From: Streptomyces cirratus
Lineage (GTDB): Bacteria > Actinomycetota > Actinomycetes > Streptomycetales > Streptomycetaceae
Direction of reading: 5' to 3'
Length of the DNA stretch: 64,000 nucleotides
NCBI RefSeq assembly: GCF_014650775.1
Contig: NZ_BMVP01000010.1
Span: forward strand, 161,861 to 225,860
The notes beneath the pieces were generated by a model. It was not told where the DNA came from, searched no databases, and saw only the letters and a list, made by a program, of their open reading frames with translations. A program made the translations under genes and the position numbers. Positions 49,740 through 57,700 of this stretch are shown piece by piece (the first letter of the stretch is position 1; the number at the start of each line of letters is the position of its first letter).

Positions 49740-49762
49740 CGGAATTTTGCGGTCCGCGCTGG

Positions 49763-50653
49763 TCAGCCCGCCTGGGCCTGGCCCTGGCGCGGGTCGTCCT
49801 TGGTGTAGGTGAGCCGTTCGACCTGCCCCGGCTGGAACTGGTCCTTGATCTCCTTGCCGTTCACGAACAGCTTGACGACCCCGGCGTCGCCGAGTACGAG
49901 GTCGATGGACTCCTTGTCGGTGAACGTCTTGGACTCGCCGAGGGCGAGCGTCCCGTCGAACAGCGACCGGCCGCTGTGGTCCTTCGCGGAGATCCAGCTC
50001 TCTCCGTCGTTGGCCGTCAGGACGACCGTGACGAGGTCCTTGGGCGCTGCGGCGATGGCGCTGTCGGAGGGCGCCGGCTTGGGCGCCTTCGGCGGCTGCT
50101 GGGGCGCGGCCGGTTTGCCCGCCGGCTTGGGCGCGGCCGAGGCGGAGGAACCTTCCGCCAACGGCCGGCTCCCCTTGGTGTCGCCGCCGCCGCCGAAGGC
50201 CGTGAAGCCCACGAAGCCGATGACGGCGACGATCGCGGCGACCATGGCCGCCGTCCAGTTCGGCCGCTGCCGCTCGGGACGGATGCGTTCGGCTTCGAAC
50301 ATCGGCGCGGGGGGCGTGGGTGCCGGCCGGCCGCCGTGGGCCGCGTCGTAGGCCTCGACCAGGGGTGCCGGATCGAGGTGGACGGCGCGGGCCAGCGTAC
50401 GGATGTGACCGCGGGCGTAGACGTCGCCGCCGCACCGCGTGAAATCGTCTTCTTCGATCGCGTGCACGATCGGGATGCGCACGCGGGTGGTGGAACTGAC
50501 CTCGTCGACAGTGAGCCCGGCGGCGATCCGGGCCTTCTTGAGGGCCGTCCCGATGGACGGTCCTTCGACGGTACGTTCGACGAGGCGGTCCTCGGACCGG
50601 TCGTCGGTCGAAGGCCGCTCTTCTTCGGGGGAGTTGGCGTTGCCGATGGACAC
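49763..50653 (-). CDS. RodZ-like HTH membrane protein
   Basis: This is a 296-residue protein: a cytoplasmic HTH (IGTALKKARIAAGLTVDEVS), one membrane helix (AAMVAAIVAVIGFVGFTAFG), a Pro/Lys/Ala linker and an extracellular DUF4115-type beta domain (ESWISAKDHSGRSLFDGTL, then GDAGVVKLFVNGKEI). This is the RodZ layout; RodZ links MreB to the cell-shape machinery. The start chosen is GTG at 50653 (AAAGG upstream), with an ATG at 50680 as alternative. The position between ftsK and rimO is typical of Streptomyces. Confidence 0.85.
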   Translation of the reverse strand: MSIGNANSPEEERPSTDDRSEDRLVERTVEGPSIGTALKKARIAAGLTVDEVSSTTRVRIPIVHAIEEDDFTRCGGDVYARGHIRTLARAVHLDPAPLVEAYDAAHGGRPAPTPPAPMFEAERIRPERQRPNWTAAMVAAIVAVIGFVGFTAFGGGGDTKGSRPLAEGSSASAAPKPAGKPAAPQQPPKAPKPAPSDSAIAAAPKDLVTVVLTANDGESWISAKDHSGRSLFDGTLALGESKTFTDKESIDLVLGDAGVVKLFVNGKEIKDQFQPGQVERLTYTKDDPRQGQAQAG

Positions 50654-50873
50654 GAGGGCGCCTTTCGAGCGTGTAGCCACCTGCTGGATTCCCAGTCTAG
50701 GGGGGTGACGAAAGGGTGGAGCAACCGGAGGGGTGGCGTCCCTAGGCCATACGAATGGCTATCGGGTCTGCGGGTGGTGCGGACGCGGTTCGGCGGCCCC
50801 GCGCCGCAGCGCGGTGTCCGCCGCTTCCCTCAACTTGACGCTCGGCCCGGGGAAACGGTTGCCCGGGAAATGC

Positions 50874-53639
50874 TTACGGCTGATCCTCCCCGCGGATGAC
50901 TGCCAGTACCCCGTCCAGCTCGTCCGGCTTCACCAGCACGTCACGCGCCTTCGAACCTTCGCTCGGGCCGACGACTCCGCGCGATTCCATCAGGTCCATG
51001 AGACGGCCGGCCTTCGCGAAGCCGACGCGCAGCTTGCGCTGGAGCATCGATGTGGAGCCGAACTGGGTGGTGACCACCAGTTCCGCCGCCTGGCACAACA
51101 GGTCCAGGTCGTCGCCGATCTCCTCGTCGATCTCCTTCTTCTGCTTCTGCCCGACCGTGACGTCATCGCGGAAGACGGGCGCCATCTGGTCCTTGCAGTG
51201 CTGCACGATCCCGGCGATCTCCTCCTCGGTGACGAACGCGCCCTGGAGTCGGACCGGCTTGTTCGCGCCCATCGGGAGGAACAGCCCGTCACCCTTGCCG
51301 ATCAGCTTCTCGGCCCCGGGCTGGTCGAGGATGACCCGGCTGTCGGCGAGCGAGGAGGTGGCGAACGCGAGCCGCGAGGGCACGTTCGCCTTGATCAGAC
51401 CGGTGACCACGTCCACCGAGGGCCGCTGGGTGGCGAGCACCAGGTGGATGCCGGCCGCACGGGCCAGCTGGGTGATGCGCACGATCGAGTCCTCGACGTC
51501 GCGCGGGGCCACCATCATCAGGTCGGCGAGCTCGTCGACGATCACCAACAGGTACGGGTACGGGCTCAGCTCCCGCTCGCTGCCCGGCGGCAGCGTGATC
51601 TTGCCGTCCCGGATCGCCTGGTTGAAGTCGTCGATGTGCCGGTACCCGAAGGCCGCGAGGTCGTCGTAGCGCAGGTCCATCTCCCGCACGACCCACTGGA
51701 GGGCCTCGGCGGCCCGCTTGGGGTTGGTGATGATCGGGGTGATCAGGTGCGGGATGCCCTCGTAGGCCGTCAGCTCGACCCGCTTGGGGTCGACCAGGAC
51801 CATCCGCACGTCCTCCGGGGTGGCCCGGACCATCACCGAGGTGATCAGGCAGTTGATGCAGGAGGACTTGCCGGATCCCGTGGCGCCGGCGACCAGCACG
51901 TGCGGCATCTTCGCGAGGTTGGCCATGACGTAGCCGCCCTCGACGTCCTTGCCGAGCGCCACCAGCATCGGGTGGTCGTCCTCGGCGGCGTCCGCGAGGC
52001 GCAGGACGTCACCGAGGTTGACCATCTCCCGGTCGGTGTTGGGGATCTCGATGCCGACCGCCGACTTGCCCGGGATGGGGCTGATGATCCGCACGTCCGG
52101 CGAGGCGACGGCGTACGCGATGTTCTTGGCCAGGGCGGTGATGCGCTCGACCTTCACGGCGGCGCCGAGCGTCACCTCGTAGCGGGTGACCGTCGGGCCG
52201 CGGGTGAAGCCGGTGACCTGCGCGTCGACCTTGAACTCGGTGAACACGTTCGTCAGCGAGGCCACCACCGCGTCGTTGGCGGCGCTGCGGGTCTTGCCGG
52301 GGCCGCCGCGCTCCAGCAGGTCCAGCGAGGGCAGTGCGTACGTGATGTCCCCGCGCAGCTGGAGCTGCTCGGCGCGCGGCGGCAGGGGTTCGCTGCGCGG
52401 CGGGGTCTTGGTGAGGTCCGGTACCGACAGGGTGCCGGACGCCGCGGCGGTGCTGTCGTGCGGCCCGGCGGGCTCGGCGGCGGCCGGCGGCTGTTCCTCC
52501 CGCGCGGGCGGCACCGGGGTCGTGGGCTCCGCCGCCCCGGGTCCGCGCTGGGCAGTGATCCCCTGGGTGAGATCGGCGACCACCGGGGAGGGCGGCAGCC
52601 CGCCGTAGACGACCCCGTCCAGCGCGGCGGCGGCCGCGGCGGCCACGTCGACGGCGTCCATCTCCCGGTCCATGGCGGGCCGGGACGCGCTGGGGCGCGG
52701 CTTGCGCCGCCGGGCGAGCGCCTCCTCCTCGGCGGCGCCGGCCGGGTCCCCGGTCGCGGCCCGGGCCTGCCAGCGTGCCGGGTCGTGGCGGCCCGGCCGG
52801 TCCTGCGGAACCGCGCCCCCGGGCTGCCCGAAGCCCTCGTCGTACTCGTTCGGCTGGATCAGCCCGAGCCGGATCCCGAGCCGCCGCAGCCGCTGCGGGA
52901 TGGCGTTGACGGGCGTGGCGGTGACCACCAGCAGCCCGAAGACGGTGAGGAGGACCAGCATCGGTACGGCCAGCGGCGCGCCCATGGTGAAGATCAGCGG
53001 CTTCGAGGCGGACCAGCCGATGAGCCCGCCCGCGTCCTGCATCGCGGTGGTGCCCTCGCCGCGGCCGGGTGCCCCGCAGGCGATGTGTACGAGTCCCAGC
53101 ACGCCGATGACCAGGGCGGACAGGCCGATGCCGATCCGGCCGTTGGCGTCGGTCTGCTCGGGATGACGGATGAAGCGCACCGCCATCACACCGAGCAGTA
53201 TCGGCACGAGCAGGTCGAGGCGCCCGAACGCACCCGTGACCAGCATGGTGACCAGGTCACCGACGGGTCCGCTCAGGTTCGACCAGGTTCCGGCGGCGAC
53301 GATCAGCGCGAGCGCGAGCAGCAGCAGCGCGACGCCGTCCTTGCGGTGGGCGGGGTCGAGGTTCTTGGCGCCCCGGCCGACGCTACGGAAGACGGAGCCG
53401 ACCGCATGGGCGATCCCGAGCCACACGAAGCGCACCAGCCGCACCACGCCCCCGGTCGGGGACGGTGCGGGTTTGGCGGCGGCCTTCTTGACGGGCGGGC
53501 GCCTGGCCGCCGCGGCCTTCCTCGCCACGGGCTTGCGCGCGGGGGCCGCTTTCTTCGCCGGCGCGGCCGTACGCCCGGTGCGGCTCTTCGCGGCACCCGC
53601 CGCGCTCTGGGAACCCTTGCCGGACGTACTTGAGGCCAT
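50874..53639 (-). CDS. ftsK: DNA translocase FtsK
   Basis: This is a 921-residue FtsK/SpoIIIE translocase that clears chromosomes from closing septa. The N-terminus is Lys/Ala-rich (KKAAPARKPVARKAAAARR), followed by about four membrane helices, a Pro/Glu linker, the motor domain (Walker A GATGSGKSS at about 585, Walker B VIVDELADL) and a C-terminal gamma winged helix (LRVGFAKAGRLMDLMESRGVVG) that reads KOPS-like sequences. The ATG at 53639 begins the family sequence; upstream in-frame residues are not FtsK-like. Confidence 0.95.
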   Translation of the reverse strand: MASSTSGKGSQSAAGAAKSRTGRTAAPAKKAAPARKPVARKAAAARRPPVKKAAAKPAPSPTGGVVRLVRFVWLGIAHAVGSVFRSVGRGAKNLDPAHRKDGVALLLLALALIVAAGTWSNLSGPVGDLVTMLVTGAFGRLDLLVPILLGVMAVRFIRHPEQTDANGRIGIGLSALVIGVLGLVHIACGAPGRGEGTTAMQDAGGLIGWSASKPLIFTMGAPLAVPMLVLLTVFGLLVVTATPVNAIPQRLRRLGIRLGLIQPNEYDEGFGQPGGAVPQDRPGRHDPARWQARAATGDPAGAAEEEALARRRKPRPSASRPAMDREMDAVDVAAAAAAALDGVVYGGLPPSPVVADLTQGITAQRGPGAAEPTTPVPPAREEQPPAAAEPAGPHDSTAAASGTLSVPDLTKTPPRSEPLPPRAEQLQLRGDITYALPSLDLLERGGPGKTRSAANDAVVASLTNVFTEFKVDAQVTGFTRGPTVTRYEVTLGAAVKVERITALAKNIAYAVASPDVRIISPIPGKSAVGIEIPNTDREMVNLGDVLRLADAAEDDHPMLVALGKDVEGGYVMANLAKMPHVLVAGATGSGKSSCINCLITSVMVRATPEDVRMVLVDPKRVELTAYEGIPHLITPIITNPKRAAEALQWVVREMDLRYDDLAAFGYRHIDDFNQAIRDGKITLPPGSERELSPYPYLLVIVDELADLMMVAPRDVEDSIVRITQLARAAGIHLVLATQRPSVDVVTGLIKANVPSRLAFATSSLADSRVILDQPGAEKLIGKGDGLFLPMGANKPVRLQGAFVTEEEIAGIVQHCKDQMAPVFRDDVTVGQKQKKEIDEEIGDDLDLLCQAAELVVTTQFGSTSMLQRKLRVGFAKAGRLMDLMESRGVVGPSEGSKARDVLVKPDELDGVLAVIRGEDQP

Positions 53640-53749
53640 GCGCCCGAGGTTACCGGTGCGCACGCCGGTGGACACGCGTGCCCACCCCTTCACCCGTTCG
53701 TGTCGCCCGGCGGCGGTGACGGTCCGCCAGACCTGACGTACCGCCAGCG

Positions 53750-53768
53750 GGGCCGCCACGGGCGGCCC
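53750..53768 (-). terminator. Terminator of osaB
   Basis: GGGCCGCC (53750-53757) and GGCGGCCC (53761-53768) form an 8-bp stem with a 3-nt loop, about 25 nt beyond the osaB stop. Confidence 0.5.
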
Positions 53769-53793
53769 TACGCAGGGGACCGGCCCGGGGTGC

Positions 53794-54477
53794 TCAGCCC
53801 TGGAGCGGCAGCACGGCCGCCCCGCCGCCGGCCCCGGGTTCCAGCGCGTCCAGCGCCCTGCGCAGGCCGGTGAGCTTGCGCTCCAGGTGGGCCGCGGTCG
53901 CCACGACCGACGCGTCGGCCGCCTCCTCGCCGAGTTGCTTGGTCAGCGCCTCCGCCTGCTCCTCCACCGCCGCGAGCCGTGCGGACAGCTCGGCCAGCAG
54001 CCCGGGCGTTTCCTTGCCGGCGTCCACGCCGCCCGAACCGCCGCCCTCCAGTTGGAGCCGCAGCAGCGACGCCTGCTCGCGCAGCTGACAGTTCTTCGTG
54101 TAGAGCTCGACGAAGACCGAGACCTTGGCGCGCAGCACCCAGGGGTCGAACGGTTTCGAGATGTAGTCCACCGCGCCCGCCGCGTAACCGCGGAAGGTGT
54201 GGTGCGGACCGTGGTTGATCGCGGTGAGGAAGATGATCGGGATGTCCCGGGTCCGTTCCCGCCGCTTGATGTGTGCGGCGGTCTCGAAACCGTCCATGCC
54301 CGGCATCTGGACATCCAGCAGGATGACCGCGAAATCGTCCGTCAGCAGCGCCTTGAGCGCTTCCTCTCCCGACGACGCCCTGACCAGTGTCTGATCGAGC
54401 GCGGAGAGGATGGCCTCCAGCGCCAGCAGATTCTCCGGCCTGTCGTCGACCAGGAGGATCTTGGCCTTCTGCACCAT
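53794..54477 (-). CDS. osaB: Response regulator OsaB
   Basis: This is a 227-residue protein with an N-terminal receiver domain (ILLVDDRPENLLALE; phospho-Asp in VILLDVQMPGMDG; Lys in YISKPFDP) and, in place of a DNA-binding domain, a long coiled coil (about 130-227). This architecture and the place next to a giant hybrid kinase match S. coelicolor OsaB, needed for development under osmotic stress. With no HTH it must act through protein contacts. The ATG at 54477 has GGAGGA upstream. It is co-directional with osaA, with a 274-nt gap holding a large stem-loop. Confidence 0.88.
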   Translation of the reverse strand: MVQKAKILLVDDRPENLLALEAILSALDQTLVRASSGEEALKALLTDDFAVILLDVQMPGMDGFETAAHIKRRERTRDIPIIFLTAINHGPHHTFRGYAAGAVDYISKPFDPWVLRAKVSVFVELYTKNCQLREQASLLRLQLEGGGSGGVDAGKETPGLLAELSARLAAVEEQAEALTKQLGEEAADASVVATAAHLERKLTGLRRALDALEPGAGGGAAVLPLQG

Positions 54478-54651
54478 GCCCTGTCCTCCTCGCCCCGGCA
54501 TGGGGCCTCCCCGGCTCCTGGCACCGGCCTGTTCGCCGGGCCCCGCCCCAGAGGACGGCATCCTTGCGCCGTCCGTCCTTGTGCCGGTCATCGTAGCCCC
54601 AGTCCCGAGATCGCCACACCCTGTCACCAAGATGTCACTGTGCACGAAGCA

Positions 54652-54706
54652 GAAACGGTGTGGGGGAGCAGAAGGTTCCCCGTATGCCGCCCTTCCACAC
54701 CGTTTC
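54652..54706. promoter_or_regulatory. Large stem-loop between osaA and osaB
   Basis: GAAACGGTGTGG (54652-54663) and CCACACCGTTTC (54695-54706) pair perfectly over 12 bp. The 31-nt loop contains a second stem GGGGA/TCCCC (the first arm shares its first base with the outer stem). It begins about 45 nt after the osaA stop and lies 175 nt upstream of osaB, so it may end osaA transcription or shape the osaB leader. Confidence 0.55.
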
Positions 54707-54751
54707 CGCCACACTGAGTCAGCAATCGGTGTCAGCAGCCCCCCTCATTGA

Positions 54752-57700
54752 TCATTTCCCGCGCATCCACTGTTCCATCACGGACAGCAGATAATCGGGT
54801 TCCACCGGCTTGGTGACGTAATCGGAAGCACCGGAGTCGATCGCCTTCTCCCGGTCCCCCTGCATCGCCTTCGCCGTCAGCGCGATGATCGGCAGCCCCG
54901 CGAACTGCGGCATCCGCCGGATCGCCGAGGTCGTCGCGTACCCGTCCATCTCCGGCATCATGATGTCCATCAGCACGACCGTCACATCGTCGTGCTGCTC
55001 GAGGACTTCGATGCCCTCCCGCCCGTTCTCCGCGTACAGCACGGCCAGTCCGTGCTGCTCCAGCACACTGGTCAGCGCGAAGACGTTGCGGACGTCGTCG
55101 TCGACGATGAGCACCTTCTCGCCGTGGAAGTCGTACGTCCGCGGCACCGGGGGAAGCTCCTCCAGCTCGCCGCCCCAACCGCTCCCGTCGCCCTGCGCGT
55201 CGGACTGCCCCGGCACCGCCGTCCGCGGCTCCAGGTCGCTCAGCGACTTGCGCCGCCGCCGGAACAGCGCGGCGGGCCCGCCCTGCGCCTGCGCGGCCCG
55301 GCCGCCGTCGGCCGCGGGCAGCGCCGGACGCCGCTCCCCCGGCTCGACCGCCGGTACGGGCACGGCCGCCGCCGCGTCCGCCGCAGCCTCGCGCCGCGCC
55401 TCCTCGGCCGCCGGCCTGCGGTACTCACCGCGCGCACCACCGGGCGTCGGCGGGGCGTACCCCTGCGGCGGCAACTCGCTCGGGTGCAGCGGCAGGTACA
55501 GCGTGAAGGTCGAACCCCGGCCGGGCTCGCTGGCCGCGTGGATCTCCCCGCCGAGCAGCCGGGCGATCTCCCGGCTGATGGACAGGCCGAGTCCCGTACC
55601 GCCGTACTTCCTGCTCGTGGTCCCGTCCGCCTGCTTGAACGCCTCGAAGATCACCAGCATCTTGCTCGCCGCGATCCCGATCCCGGTGTCCGTGACCGAG
55701 AACGCGATCAGATCCGCGTCGGCCTCCCGCAGCGAACCCGCCTCCAGCAGCTGCTCCCGGATCGCGGAGGGCACGTCCGCCCCGGCCGGGCGGATCACCA
55801 GCTCCACGGCGCCGCCGTCGGTGAACTTCACCGCGTTCGACAGCAGGTTGCGCAGCACCTGCAACAGCCGCTGCTCATCGGTGTGCAGGGTGGCCGGCAG
55901 CTCCGGCGACACCCGGACCGAGAAGTCCAGGCCCTTCTCCGCGGTCAGCGGCCGGAAGGTCGCCTCCACGTAGTCCACCAGCTGCACCAGCGCGATCCGC
56001 GTCGGCGAGACGTCCATCTTGCCCGCCTCGACCTTCGACAGGTCCAGGATGTCGTTGATCAGCTGCAACAGGTCCGAGCCCGCCCCGTGGATGGTCTCGG
56101 CGAACTCCACCTGCTTCGGGGACAGGTTCCCGTCCGCATTGTCCGCCAGCAGCTTCGCCAGGATCAGCAGCGAGTTGAGCGGCGTCCGCAGCTCGTGCGA
56201 CATGTTCGCCAGGAACTCGGACTTGTACCGCATCGACACCGCGAGCTGCTCGGCACGCTCCTCCAGGACCTGCCGGGCCTCCTCGATCTCGGTGTTCTTG
56301 ACCTCGATGTCCCGGTTCTGACGGGCCAGCAGCTCCGCCTTCTCCTCCAGCTCCGCGTTGGCGGCCTGGAGCGCCTTCTGCCGGTTCTCCAGCTCGTCGG
56401 AGCGCTCGCGCAGCTGCTCGGTCATCTCCTGCGACTGCTTGAGCAGCACCTCCGTCTTGGAGTTGACGCTGATGGTGTTGACGCTCGTACCGATCATCTC
56501 GGCGATCTGGCTGAGGAAGTCCTTCTGGATCTGCGTGAAGGGAGTGAAGGACGCCAGCTCGATGACGCCGAGCACCTTCCCCTCGAAGAGCACCGGCAGC
56601 ACGATCACGTGCGCCGGAGGCGCCTCGCCGAGCCCGGAGGAGATCTTGAGGTAGCCGGGCGGGGTGTTCTCCACCAGGATCGTGCGCTTCTCCTCGGCGA
56701 CCGTCCCGATCAGCCCCTCGCCGGGCCGGAAGGAGATCGGCATCTGTCCGCCCGCGTACGCGTAACTGCCGCGCATCCGCAGCTCGTACGAGCCGTCCCC
56801 GCCGCCGTCCGTCCCGATCTCGGTGCTGCCCCCGGTCGGCAGGGCCAGGAAGAAGGCGCCGTGCTGCGCGGAGACCACCGGGGTCAGCTCGCTCATGATC
56901 AGCGAAGCCACGTCGTCCAGCTCGCGCCGGCCCTGCATCAGGGCGGAGATGCGGGCCAGGTTGCCCTTGAGCCAGTCCTGCTCCTTGTTGGCCAAGGTGG
57001 TGTCGCGCAGGTTGGCGATCATCGTGTTGATGTTGTCCTGGAGGACCTGGATCTCGCCCGCCGCGTCCACGTCGATCTTGAGGTTCAGGTCGCCGCGGGT
57101 CACCGCGGTGGCCACCGCCGCGATCGCGCGCACCTGCCGGGTCAGGTTCCCGGCCATCTCGTTCACCGACTCGGTCAGGTCCCGCCAGGTGCCGTCGACG
57201 TCACGGACGCGGGCCTGGCCGCCCAGGATGCCTTCCGTGCCCACCTCGCGTGCGACGCGGGTCACCTGGTCGGCGAACGACGACAGCTGGTCGACCATCG
57301 TGTTGATGGTGGTCTTGAGCTCCAGGATCTCGCCGCGCGCGTCGATGTCGATCTTCTTGGTCATGTCGCCCTTGGCGATGGCGGTCGTGACCATGGCGAT
57401 CTGCCGCACCTGACCGGTGAGGTTGGAGGCCATGAAGTTCACCGAGTCGGTGAGGTCCTTCCACGTCCCGGACACGCCCGGCACGTGCGCCTGACCGCCC
57501 AGGCGCCCCTCCGTACCCACCTCACGGGCCACGCGCGTGACCTCGTCCGCGAAGGACGAAAGGGTCTTCACCATCGTGTTGACGGTGTCCGCGAGCTGCG
57601 CCACCTCACCGCGCGCCTCGACGGTGACCTTCTTCGTCAGGTCACCGTTGGCGACGGCCGCCGAGACCTGCGAGATGTTGCGCACCTGCGAGGTCAGGTT